Source of the DNA: Chrysomallon squamiferum
Lineage: Eukaryota > Mollusca > Gastropoda > Neomphalida > Peltospiridae
Direction of reading: 5' to 3'
NCBI GenBank assembly: GCA_012295275.1
Contig: CM022678.1
Location: forward strand, 14,026,759 to 14,090,758
Length of the DNA: 64,000 nucleotides
Shown here: positions 40,441-52,637 of the stretch, piece after piece
Layout of the letters: each line of letters starts with the position of its first letter
Position numbering within the stretch: position 1 is the stretch's first letter
Notes under the pieces: model-generated
Database searches by the model: none
The model's input: only the letters and a program-made list of their open reading frames with translations
Told to the model about the DNA's origin: nothing
Translations under genes and position numbers: made by a program

Positions 40441-41442
40441 ATGGCATAATAATTGTTAGCTTTGAACAAAAAGAAAAACGTATGAGTAAAAATGTAAAGG
40501 TTGTGTTTTTCAGAATAATGGTGAAATGAAAGTTTGCACAAATGGATAATTATGTGAATTTTATTTAAAGAAGAAAACAGTTATAACCTATGGTTAGTCA
40601 AAATTGTTTGTATCTCACTTCGCTGATTATAAATTATACTAGTAATAAATTACTAGTATTTTACATTTCAGTAATAATTTTTATGTTAAAAATATATATT
40701 TTCGATTTTTTGTGAATGCAGGTGAAAGGAATTATAATTTGCTAATATATTTAGTGTAATTGTGTGTGTAATCACAAGGGGTTAAAGCTAGAAGGTCATA
40801 ACTAAATTTTTGCCAGAAAAAGGCTTGAAATTTCATGTTTTTGTCTTGCTGAACAATTAATTTTTAATGACAGTAGTTCTGTTTATATATGAAATTACTT
40901 TAAAAAGTCATGCATGCAGATACATCCTTTTGGCATAAAGTGAATTGAAACACACACACATATTTATTTACTTTTATGTTTAAATACATGTATATATATA
41001 GGAACAGAACATAGTAAGAGCACATACATCTTTTTGATTTTGATTTACCTAATAATCATGACCATAATGGCTTAAGTTTCATTACAACATCTGGGCAAAA
41101 CAATATATGTGAATTATATTATTATTTTATGATTAATTTACTATTTGCATATTATTGCCATCTGTATCTTATGCTAAACATATTCCATATAAAATTAAAA
41201 TATTAAAAGACAGTAAAGTGTAGAACTGGTTAAAACCAACAGTCAGGTCCACAAACTTGAAATATAAATTTGAAAAAGTTAATATGATGTAATACAACTA
41301 TTACTTAACATTAAACTTTAATGTTCACTTCAGTTTTCAATCTGATGTTTAAGATTCATATAAAAAATTGTGTTGACACATCTTTGTCATGATTACAGTA
41401 AATAACAGGGTTACAGCAAATCATCAAATAAAACCTTTTATT

Positions 41443-41740
41443 CTAGATCAATTTATTTTCTGTGAGATAAGGTATTGCAAGGCAATCTCTTACTTTACCA
41501 TCTGATGTAATATTATAATATAGATGATATTGTGAAGGAATAACTCCATCTTGACTCAAAGAAATGAAATCATTTTTCATCAGCTGAGAAATTGGCAGCT
41601 TTCGTTTGTAACACAATAGATCAGTAACTACCTGTTTGACAAAAGCTGTAAGTGGCCTAAAACTCAAATGTACTGATTTCATTGGAACCAAACAGTAAGT
41701 ACAGTTACAACTTTTTGGCATTAACAAATATTCACTTATG
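41443..41740 (-). CDS. Unidentified coding-like segment A
   Basis: Open for about 98 codons, with protein-like composition: CNCTYCLVPMKSVHLSFRPL, then FVKQVVTDLLCYKRKLPISQ. A GTAAGA donor after 41494 suggests the exon ends there, otherwise it runs to TAG at 41443. The stretch VTDLLCYKRKLPISQL has a faint resemblance to the start of the HORMA-like domain of MAD2L1BP (p31comet), but I do not trust it. Could also be a fossil transposon. Confidence 0.25.
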
Positions 41741-42144
41741 ACCTACTGACATGACCATTACTATCTACAATCACTTTTGACTATATGGTTATGATTCATA
41801 TCTCAAAAACTGATTATGCTACTAACGTGATTGTTTGATACATTGGTGGTAAGATGTCATTTTTGCAAAAAATGCATTTAAAACCTTGCTCTAACCTATC
41901 GATATATGTGCACAGAATTTGCTACACATCTATGAACTGGAATTCATAGTACCATCTATTTTTCTTCAATATGCTAAAAATACATATTTCATCAAAGTAT
42001 TGAAAAGAAAAGTAATTTTTAATTAAAATATTTATATTTAGCAAAATGTCTATAAAATAATACTTTTATTGAATATACTTGAATCTGTAAAGAATTATTA
42101 AAGAAATTCAAAATACTCTTAAAATATTTTTCTTACTGCAATAT

Positions 42145-42395
42145 CTACTTTATAATACATGACATTTGTTTACCCATCAATGAGCAAAGATCAATCTGGT
42201 AATTTAGTCTGTATTGTAACCTTATGTAACCAATAACAAAAGAGGTATATTTCTGTAAATGGGTACTGATGATATACCATCGTCCCTCCCTTTTTAATTT
42301 TTTAAAATCTTTTAAAACATCCATTCTTGTCCTGACTGATAATTTTGGTGATGGAAGACCTGTTTCTGAAATCATCATCTTCCTCTTGGAATTTA
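42145..42395 (-). CDS. Unidentified coding-like segment B
   Basis: Open on the same strand, 0.4 kb upstream of segment A: MMISETGLPSPKLSVRTRMD, then VLKDFKKLKREGRWYI. A TTTACAG and an ATGG/GTAAAC could be splice sites. No family recognised. If real, A and B would be exons of one minus-strand gene. Confidence 0.2.
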
Positions 42396-42732
42396 GGTAA
42401 CCTCAGTTACTTCATTATAAATCACTTTAAATGTAAAATTATTTTGCTCTAGTGACAATAATAAATATGTATTAATTCATTCTAATATATGCTTCAAATT
42501 ATTTAAACAAATATATATTCCAGCTTGAAATTCAGTATACTTTTTTTTTAAATTTAGATACATGTACATAACTGGTGGCTTTTTGATATTTTTAACTTGT
42601 GTTTCTCTAGCTGTATTGTTTCTAAAACATATAATGTCTCTGAATAATAATTTAAATATAAAATAAATGCCATTAACTACTATTCTGTTCACCAGTTTAA
42701 CATTCACTTTTGTTTCTAGTGTGTGTCTGTGG

Positions 42733-42924
<192 letters not shown>

Positions 42925-43542
42925 AATTGTATAAAAATAGTTTTTGTTGATTTTGCAATTAGTCTAGCACATTAATGTTGTTAATAGCATGTACTATTAT
43001 AATGTTATATTATTAGTAATAGTAGTAAGAAGTCTAGTATATAATAGCAGGTACTAGTAACAATATCCATAAACCCAGTTAAAAGTAAGATGTAAAAAGG
43101 TAAAATGTTTTCACTGCTGAATCTTTTTTACATAATTCTGTTCTCGAGCCATTTGACAGACAACACACGGACAACAGCACAAAACCATGAGACAGTCATC
43201 CATTATAGACCCCTGAAACACATTCTAACTATATTAATAAACATATGGACAACAAACAAAAAAAGCTTTATGCAGATTGCAGACTGCATAAAAGAAGACT
43301 ATTTACATCATTAAATGCCATCTTCCATGCACTCTCAAATACATGCTATTTGTATTGTCATACTTTATTACAAACAAATTCTGGCTGATAAGAACAATTA
43401 CACATTTGGTGTGAACTATTTATTTTCTATTCCAAGATTATTCAAAAACCAGTTACTTGTGCATAATTATACAAAGTGAACCTACTTATTTATTTAATTT
43501 TTAATTTTTTTTTTTTTTTGTTGGTTTATTTGTTAAATATTA

Positions 43543-43597
43543 TTGTTATTATTGTTATTGTTATTGTTATTATTATTATTATTATTGTTATTATTAA
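43543..43597. repeat. (TTA/TTG)n microsatellite
   Basis: Imperfect ATT/GTT trinucleotide run of about 55 bp. Confidence 0.9.
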
Positions 43598-44111
43598 ATA
43601 TATTCAGTTATGATAACAAATGTATTAAGACCTGTATGTTATATATAAATCTCTGTTTTGTCCTCATCACAATAGTAGCACCAGGTACACAACAAGGGAC
43701 TAAACTGGATTCTTCCATTGCCACAGCAATTTGCATCTCCAATATCATAGGACAGATTGTTCCTATAACACCTATTCAAAATTAAACTGAATCAGACATG
43801 TACAATACTTGTTATAAAGAAAAAATGATATTTAAGTAAGAGAAACAAATACATGGGAACTATTGATAAATAAAATAATCAAAATATGTATTACATATGT
43901 TATCAACTTTTATTTATTTATTTATTTATTTATTTATTTCATCCTTTCTTTGTTTATTTGTGTTTTTATTTTGATCTTGTATTTAACATTTACTCACATG
44001 AATCTGTGTCATCAAAGCAACCAAATATACCTGAGCTCCACAGCCGTTGACTCTGGGAGAAACCCAGTGACTGAGGCTGCAGCAGAGCAAAAACAAAAAA
44101 TTACAAATACA

Positions 44112-44112
<1 letters not shown>

Positions 44113-44142
<30 letters not shown>

Positions 44143-44158
44143 GTTATTATTATTTATA
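44113..44158. repeat. (ATT)n microsatellite
   Basis: About 45 bp of ATT, interrupted once by GTT, directly before a dispersed repeat. Confidence 0.9.
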
Positions 44159-44560
44159 TAGCACCTTTTCCATACAAAGTAATTTGAAGGGTACTTTACA
44201 GAGTAAAGTAATAAACTAAAATATAAGATATGGACATAAAATATTAAAATAAATGTAAACACAATGGTGAACAAGTTAAAATGGTGGTAAAAATAAATGA
44301 GTCACATTTCAGAAAATTGTTTAAAAATAATTATTGACCAGGTTGAACATTTTGAAAGTTGAATTGTAAAACATAAGAATATATAATTAACAAAACGAAT
44401 TTGAAATAAATGGGTCTTTAGTAGTGTTTTAAATGTGGTTGTTGGTTCAGCCTCCCTGATGTTACTTGGGAGTGAGTTTCATAATGTCAGTGCAGCAAAA
44501 CTGAAAAATCTCTGGCCATATGTAGTTGTTCTTATTCTTGGTGTTTTTTAATCTTAATTA
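44130..44560 (+). repeat. Probable dispersed repeat beginning TTTATATAGCACC
   Basis: Begins TTTATATAGCACCTTTTCC, has GGTACTTTACAGAG, and further on GGGTCTTTAGTAGTGTTTTA and TTGGGAGTGAGTTTCATAAT. This order recalls a repeat I associate with many marine animal genomes (ATAGCGCCTTTC...GCGCTTTACA...GGGTCTTTAGTC). From memory only; no family named. Confidence 0.4.
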
Positions 44561-44767
44561 ATTCTGTGATCATAGAGTCCAGCTTGGCCTGTACATTTTT
44601 AACATCTGCAAACAACTACCCAGTAATGCCTAAGTGTGTGTGTGTTTTGTCGTTGTTTTTCTAAAACTTTTATAATGTTCTAGGGTTTTTCTAAATTTCT
44701 GTGTATGTGTATATATGTGTACACAGAAGCAGACAATATATAAATATTTTTAAAACACAGACATACC

Positions 44768-44769
<2 letters not shown>

Positions 44770-44862
<93 letters not shown>
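44770..44862. repeat. (GA)n microsatellite
   Basis: 93 bp of uninterrupted GA, complementary to the CT tract 2 kb upstream. Confidence 0.97.
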
Positions 44863-44864
<2 letters not shown>

Positions 44865-45480
44865 TGTCTATAACTTACTTGTATGGTAACAGGAATTGGC
44901 ATAGTATTTATATTTTGCACCTGCTGAAAACAGAAAATAAAAGAACAGTAATAAATAATAATTGAAAATTAATTATTTTCTGAACATTTAAAGAATTGTC
45001 ACATTATAAACTAATTTAATAAAAATATTCAAGCATACATCTTTCCATACATTACAGAACATGGAAGACTCCATCATTCTTAGCCAATTCTTGGCTGCAG
45101 TACATTGGTCAAGATTTTAAATAGTATGGAATCCTGAAAGGAATTTCTTTAAGATGGTATTCATATTCTTACTTCAGATGTTTAGAATTAATAATCATTG
45201 GCATAGTTTTGATGGCTGAAACTTATTGGCACATAATTATAAAAGAAGAAGGAGGAGAGAAACAAAATAAAGCAGTAATAAAATAGAGGGCCCTCTCCCT
45301 CAAACAGAAAATATTCCTTTCATAATGCCTAATAACCTACAGCTTAACTATGAAAATGCAATATTCCTGCTCTGTAGTAATAAAAAAAGTTCTGGAACTG
45401 CACAAAACTATTTTTATTATGGAAAGGGCTAACTTCCATAAATTAGGATCACTGTTAATGAGTTATTTCTTTAACTCAAA

Positions 45481-45481
<1 letters not shown>

Positions 45482-45538
<57 letters not shown>
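45482..45538. repeat. (AAT)n microsatellite
   Basis: About 57 bp of TAA/AAT repeats. A shorter AAT run lies at about 45721-45752. Confidence 0.95.
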
Positions 45539-45540
<2 letters not shown>

Positions 45541-45721
45541 GAAACATACACAACATTAATAAATAATTACAAATAATACAAATAAATAATAATAAAAATA
45601 ATCAAACGGAACAACAAATTAGAAGCAGCAATAATTGTTATGCTGGCATCCTCATTATGCCACTGTTAATGAGGTAGTACTTTAACTCAAAACAATTAAT
45701 ATAACGATGATGCTGATGATG

Positions 45722-45753
<32 letters not shown>

Positions 45754-46811
45754 GGAAGAAAGAAAGTAAGTGAATAAAGAACTATAAATAAGACAAATAA
45801 TAATAATAATAATAATCATAAAAAGACAAACAAACAAAACAAAACAACAAACAAACCAGAACACAAAACGAAACAACTTGGAATTATATGTATTTAGGTC
45901 ATTTGTTAACATCAGCAAGTAGACAACACGGACTTTGTATTCTGAAATTGTTACCCATGTTTGATAAGGTGATACAGTGGTTACATGTCACATAAAGATA
46001 AAATGAAAAAATGAATAAAAATGAATAAATCTATTTCTTCTGAGTTTGCATGCAATTTTTTATGTGTGTATGTTTGATAGAGCAGTAGCATAATTATGGC
46101 AATATGGCAGGTGCCGTGGACGTCACTAATCACTTTCGCTTAAAACTTTTCCAGTATTTTAAGCAGATTTTATGGACAAAAGTGCTTTTTCCCTCAGACG
46201 CCAAGAGAGCGAGCAGAAGCTGTTTTATAATTAAAACATCTGTTTACTCAACTGACAATGACTTCTAACAAAAACATATTAAAAAATTAATCTTATAAAA
46301 TCGTACATTAACATTGAATAGGTACAAAATATGCGCATATATATATATATTAAAAAAGACAGACACGCGGGCACACATCTAAATACCAAAAATAATAACT
46401 GTATGCATTTTATTGGAAAGTAAATAATAATAATAATAATAATAATAATAAAGGTTTAACTTCTTTTTTTTTTCTTTTTTTTTATATATTGCTTTTTGTT
46501 TCTGTTTTAAATCTCATGCTTACCTTGTATTATAGCAATATGCTGAGTAGTGCAGAGAGAAGATAAAATGATATTCAGCTACACTCTGTTTCATAATATT
46601 TCGTATTATTGTTACACATTAAACGAGATAATTTAAATAAGAGTTTATTTTTTCTTTCTATCACATTTTAATTAAGTTATCTGTTTCAACCGTTTATTTT
46701 TCTGTAGAACACAAGTGTTATGTAATTATGTTAATCTTTTTAAATTTGCCCAAATCCCATAATGATGACAATAATGATATAATTAAAAACATAATAAAGT
46801 TAAAACCATCG

Positions 46812-46846
46812 TAAAAAAAAAAAAAAAAAAAAAAAAAGAAAGAAAG

Positions 46847-46878
<32 letters not shown>
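46812..46878. repeat. Poly-A, GAAA and CA compound tract
   Basis: About 27 A, then GAAAGAAAGAAA, then about 28 bp of CA. It may mark the 3' end of an old retroposed element. Confidence 0.85.
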
Positions 46879-46879
<1 letters not shown>

Positions 46880-48173
46880 ATTGCGTCAATAAAAAATAAT
46901 AATTATAACCACAACTAAAACACATTAGCAGGAAATATTTTTCAAAATAGTTGAAATGCTCTTGAACGTAATTATATTACTGAACTATGTAAAATCGCTC
47001 TATCCACATTTTCTCTAGTAGTGTAGGATCTTTTGTAATGGTAGGAAACGACAGCTTTAAGAAAAGTAGTTATATATTATAATTATATGACTACATTGAA
47101 AGACGAAATTTATGTTTCAGCTATCTACACATTTAGTGACAGTTAACATTGTGAAATATAATAAACTTACAGGATCATCATTATTATTGTTGTTTAAATT
47201 TCCATTTTTATTTAACGTCTCCTTTCTTCTTATTTATTTATTTATTTATTTACTAATTATATAATATTTAAAGTCTATTCATGTTTTGGCTAAATGATTT
47301 ACGATAATCAATCACAGGCATAAAATATGTTTTACACCGGCCATTTTAACATTGGTATGCTAATAAAAGTGTCATATGACCGTTTAACAGTCTATTATTA
47401 TTATTAATGTATTAGAAATTAGAGATGATTTCTGTGAGAAACTTTTATTTGTTATTAAACGGATCAACATTTTTTAAGAATACGCAATTATACCATCATC
47501 AAAGAAAGTATTCGTATATGTGATGTTTCATTTGGAACATGAATATCTGCTGCTGATTAGAAATACCCGTTTCAGTATTTGATGTTTCAGCGGTCGAGTA
47601 TATATAATATAATAAATTAATAATAATATTGATATACTATACTCTAATTGTATGTACAATATCTTTTCATCGTTGTTTATAATATATGAATTGATGTTAA
47701 TACTTTGGAAATTAAGATAATGTTTTAGAGAAATGTTTCATCGTTGCAAAGTGTTCGCAGTCAGCCTCAAACTCACTTATAAACATAACTACGATAACAA
47801 ATTGAAACAGAAAATAGAATCTTATTTGTTAAAAAAAAAATAAAAAAATAAAAAAATAACAATAATAATAATAATATATATTTTAAAACTTTTTTATCTT
47901 TTTTTTTTTTTTTCATTCTTGAAGACAAATGAAAGCGATACAGCAGCTATTAGAGCAGATATTTCATATTTAACAAAATAATACTAAATAAAAATAAGTT
48001 CCAAAAATCCAGATACATTCATTAATTCATTCTAAAGTATATATATATATATATTGTTGTTGTTGTTTAATAATAATAGAGGAAAAACTAGATCAGATTT
48101 ATGTTAATGTAATACTTTGTACTATAAAAACTAATAAATTTATCTTCTGATCATTTTTATTTTTTGCTTTCAG

Positions 48174-48474
48174 AAATGAAAAAATCTGAAGATCTACCTC
48201 ATAGTTGAATTGAAGAAACAAAAATCTACATGAATATTTAAATTATTTCAGTTACTTGCTTCTTTTTATGCTGCAAATTTTTATGCCACTTTTGAAAGGA
48301 AGTATTAATGAAACATTATTCAAATATTTTCAAGGCATAATCTTTTTAAAATTTCTCAAAAACAATTTTTGTGTGACCAGAGTTTTTTGATTCACAAGAG
48401 AATTCATTCTTGAAAGCCTTCAGATGTGAGCTTTGTGAAGTTATTTCTCACTTCACTTTAATTTGAAAATTAAA
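48174..48474 (+). other. 5' leader of zinc-finger gene A, with decayed finger sequence
   Basis: Follows a TTTTTGCTTTCAG acceptor. It has a short upstream ORF (MKKSEDLPHS, stop). Bases 48363-48466 still read as zinc-finger remnants: CDQSFLIHKRIHS, then a stop, KP, and in a shifted frame FRCELCEVISHFT. An in-frame TGA at 48436-48438 blocks an earlier start. Confidence 0.6.
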
Positions 48475-49872
48475 ATGAGAATGATAGACTTGTGCAAAAT
48501 GCTTCACACAGAATCAGAACCTAACTCACATAAATTTGAGAAACAAAATGAGGAACCAAAAGATCACATAACAATTGATTCTGGTGAACTGATTACACAA
48601 AGTGTAGATTTAACTAATAACACTGGATTACACATTGATGACAAACCTTTTAAATGTGATATTTGTACCAAATGCTTTTCATATCGTCAGAGTCTGAAAC
48701 GACATATGACAGTACATACAGGTGAGAAACCATTTCACTGTGAGGTTTGTCCTAAATCATTTTCAGAAGGTTGGGAACTTAGAGGTCATATGAGAATTCA
48801 CACTGGAGAAAAACCTTTTAAATGTGAGATCTGTGACAAACGCTTTTCACACCATCAAAGTTTGGTTTTTCATATAAGAATTCATTCTCGCAAATTTAAA
48901 TGTGAGATTTGTGAAATCTCCTTTTCACAGAATAGGGAGTTTAAAAGTCATATGAGAATCCACACTGGAGAAAAACCTTACAAATGTGAAGTTTGTGAAG
49001 AATCATTTTCAGAAAGTGGGGAACTGCAAATTCACATGAAAATTCACACAGGAGAGAAACCTTTTGAATGTGGTGTCTGTGCAAAATGTTTTCCACTTAA
49101 GGTTTTACTCAAAACGCACATGAAAGTTCACACTGGTGAGAAACCTTTTCAGTGTGGTATATGTGGACGATGCTTTTTACAAAAAATGTCCCTGAAAAGA
49201 CATATGACAATACACACTGAAGAGAAACCTTTTAAATGTGAGGTTTGTGAAAAATGTTTTTCTCGACAATATCGTTTGCGGGTTCACATGAGAATTCACA
49301 CTGGTGAGAAACCTTTCCAGTGTGAAATTTGTGAAAAATGTTTTACACAAGGAAAAAATCTGAAACGTCATATGTTAGTTCATACTGGTGAAAAACCATT
49401 TGAATGTGAAGTGTGTGCAAAGTGCTTTGCCACTAAGGACTATTTGAAGACGCATTTGAGAGTGCATACTGGCGAAAAGCCTTTTAAATGTGATATTTGT
49501 ATGAAAAGCTTTTCTTTTGCAAAATGTCTTTACAGTCATATGAGAATTCACTCAGGTGAGAAACCATTTAAATGTGATGTTTGTATAAAATCTTTTTCGC
49601 AAAGTGGAGACCTGAAAAGACATTTGAGAATTCATACAGGTGAGAAACCATATAAATGTGAGATTTGTTCAAGATGTTTTATAGGAAGAAGTGAAGTGAA
49701 AAGTCACATGAGAGTACATACTGGTGAGAAACCTTATAAATGTGACCAGTGTTCTCATTTTTTCTCACACTGTCTCAGCCTGAAAATACACAAGAGAACT
49801 CATGATAACCATACGTCATCTTTTGACTGTCTTCAAAAGAAAAGTCTGGAAAATTCCTCATATATTTTCTAA
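48475..49872 (+). CDS. C2H2 zinc-finger protein A, 14 fingers, 465 aa
   Basis: A 58-residue acidic/polar N-terminus without a known effector domain (no KRAB, SCAN, BTB or ZAD) precedes 14 consecutive C2H2 fingers (about 59-443) and a 22-residue tail. Fingers are joined by TGEKP-type linkers; finger 3 to 4 has the short linker SRK, and 7 to 8 has TEEKP. Helix positions -1/2/3/6 vary widely (for example QGDR in finger 12, RYRV in finger 8), as expected for a DNA-binding array with its own target. First ATG after the in-frame stop is 48475; MRMIDLC follows. Single coding exon. AATAAA at 50410-50415. A paralogue lies 4.7 kb downstream. Nuclear transcription regulator by family; target unknown. 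Confidence 0.92.
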   Translation: MRMIDLCKMLHTESEPNSHKFEKQNEEPKDHITIDSGELITQSVDLTNNTGLHIDDKPFKCDICTKCFSYRQSLKRHMTVHTGEKPFHCEVCPKSFSEGWELRGHMRIHTGEKPFKCEICDKRFSHHQSLVFHIRIHSRKFKCEICEISFSQNREFKSHMRIHTGEKPYKCEVCEESFSESGELQIHMKIHTGEKPFECGVCAKCFPLKVLLKTHMKVHTGEKPFQCGICGRCFLQKMSLKRHMTIHTEEKPFKCEVCEKCFSRQYRLRVHMRIHTGEKPFQCEICEKCFTQGKNLKRHMLVHTGEKPFECEVCAKCFATKDYLKTHLRVHTGEKPFKCDICMKSFSFAKCLYSHMRIHSGEKPFKCDVCIKSFSQSGDLKRHLRIHTGEKPYKCEICSRCFIGRSEVKSHMRVHTGEKPYKCDQCSHFFSHCLSLKIHKRTHDNHTSSFDCLQKKSLENSSYIF

Positions 49873-51038
49873 CAAAGTAACAAACAAAGATTGTTACGGT
49901 TGCTATGATAACCATCAAGCAAAATTCAGTTCACAGTTTGTAATTTGTAAAATTGTTAGTTTTGTAACAGCTAAGTGAATGTGCAAACTGGTGAAATTTG
50001 GTGTAGAATGTGTAGTTTAAAAAAACAAAACACCCCCCCATAAATCAATTTTGTTTATTATTACCAATATACATTGTGTTATTTAATCTTAGGAGCTGGT
50101 CTCCACACTATGTTTTACTCTAGAAAGAGATCTATGGCAAAAATAACCCCTTGCTGCTAGTAATAGTGATCCTGCTGCTATTGCTACTACCACTTCTGTT
50201 AATTTAAAGATACAATTTTGTATTACTAAATGATTTAACATGATAGGCTGCATTATAAATTTCTTATCAAAGTGTATCAAACTATTATTTTACTAAACTG
50301 TAAAGAAACTGAAACAACTGACATAAGAATTTAACAGTAATACTTTTTTTTAATGAAGCTTCTCTTGAATCAAACATTCATTGAACAGTCTTTGTAATAA
50401 TATTTTACTAATAAATCTTTTTTGAACAGGCTGATAATTATATACTAGTAACATAAAAACTTTTTTTTAATAATTTAAAACTGACACTATAAATATTTGT
50501 TTTATTAATAAATCATACTTATTCTTAATGTTTAATTATTCTTAATGTATAATTATTTAACAAGTTTGGTGGTTACAAAAACATTTCATCATTTTAGTAT
50601 ATATTTGTATGTATGTATCATTTTTATGTATATATGTATATGTGTATATGTATGTATGTATGTATATATGAAAAAATAAATTATATTTTAAACACTGTAT
50701 AATATATGCATTTGTTTTTTGTGGTAAAACAAAATTGGAATAAATTTATTGTTAAAACCACTTGATTTTTCAAGTCCGTTTTTACATTTATTATAATTAC
50801 TGTTTTCACCTGTTGTTGAATAGTCTCTGTAAACTTAGTTCTGTTATTTAAATTTCTAATTCTAAGTTGGACGACTTCACTAAAATAACACATTTACTAA
50901 AATCATCATCAAACAGATGACAGTCATTTGATGTATTTTACTAAAAGCATATAGAACAGATAAAAAAAAAACTGAAACAGGTTTATATTTTTATTTTATT
51001 TTTATTATTTTTTAAAGAACATTATATTTTAGACTATT

Positions 51039-51076
<38 letters not shown>

Positions 51077-51612
51077 AGAACAGTATAAAAACTATAATAG
51101 AGAGTAATACTGTCCTGTATTGAAAATAAATTTGTTTAGTTAGATGTGAATTATATAGCAATTTTCAGCACTGAAAATAAATATGTATCTACCTTATTTT
51201 TTGGCACAAAAGTCACTTGAAAATAATGATCTGCTATCATTCTCTTAAGTTAAAATATAATTATCACTTAAGAGGTTACAGTCGCTCTCTCACAAAATTG
51301 TTTGGACTCTTGTGCTTGTAACATTATTTAATAAGATTGTTTATTAGTTCTACTGTTGAAAATACAGTAATATTTCAACACGTATACAAACAGTTTATTA
51401 TTTTTATAATGATTATTTGAAAACAGAAAAACCTGTACAAAGGTTTTTTTCCTGTGTTTATTTCCATATGATAGAAAAATCTTGAAATTATGCCTCTAAT
51501 AGGTATTAACAAATGTAATAATAAACAACAAAAATCGCCAAACAAAACAAAAAAAATGTATTATATATAAATGTAAGTATGTACAGAAATAATAATAATA
51601 ATAATAATAAAT

Positions 51613-52637
51613 AGTTAGGATTACCATTAGGGTTCAGTCAGGGTTAGGTTTAAAGTTAAGGTTAATCTTAAGCTGAGGATTAGGATTTGTATTTTGATTG
51701 GGTTATTATGGTTAAGATTGCCATTAAAGATATAGTTAGCATGTTAGGGTTAGGAATATGGTTATGGTTACTACTTTGGTTAGAATTACAGTTAGGATTA
51801 CACTTAGGATTAGGATTAAGGTTAGGGTTATGGTTAGTCCTAGCATTACTGAAATATGGTTACTGTTAGGTTTAGTGTGTTTATATAAGGTTAGGATTAG
51901 GTTTAGGTATAGAGTAGCTGTAAGGAAGGGTAAGGGTTAGGTAGGGTTAGTATTGGAGTTAGGATTAGTCCATTTATGATTTGTATTACATTTAGTGCTT
52001 GTATAAAGGACAAGGTTAGGATCATGCTTAGGTTTAGGATTAAGTTTAAGGTTAGGATGAGCTCCAGGGTTAGGTATATAATTAAATACCAAATTATCTC
52101 AAGAGTCTTGGCATAAAACTTTGAAACTTTAACATGAATGCTAGAATAAAAGTTTTATTTCAATAAATCCTTAATTTTAGAATTAAGGTTAGGGTTAACA
52201 TTAAGGTTTTAGATATAATGTTAGGTATAGATTTAAATATTAATTTATCTCAGTCTTTTAATATAAAATTTTATGACAAGTTTTACAAGTAAGTTTACTG
52301 CTAGAAGTATAGTTAGGGTTAGCATGGAGATTAGGTTTAGAGTTACAGTTATGGTTAGGTATAGACTGATTTCAAACATAATATCTTTCTATAAATTAAG
52401 GGGAGAAATTTAGGATGAGTGTTTGGATAAAGATTAAAATCGCTTTATTTCAGTAAATCTTTACTTTATAATATTATTTGAACTAAGGTAGGCTTAGGGT
52501 TCCGATTAGAGTTGTCATTAGATTAATGGTTATGGTTAGGTACAGATTTAAATATCAGTTTATTTCAAGAGACCATGTTTAAGATTAGGTTAAAAGATTA
52601 GGTTAAAATTTAGGTTAGGATAGGGTTAAGTTTAGAA
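51613..52637 (+). repeat. Degenerate TTAGGG-like array with higher-order structure
   Basis: About 1 kb in which GGTTAGG, GGATTAGG and GGTTAGGGTTAG variants dominate the first 470 bp. After that, telomere-like blocks alternate with AT-rich spacers. The phrase TTAGGTAYA recurs at 52070, 52221, 52355 and 52536, spacings 151, 134 and 181 bp, each followed by related AAATA/TTTATYTCA text. TTATTTCARTAAATC also recurs near 52155 and 52447. Confidence 0.8.

Noticed and set aside
49177-49371. Minus-strand open frames opposite the zinc-finger exons (also 55439-55636)
   Set aside because: Mirror readings of repeated TGEKPF codons; shadows of the real genes.
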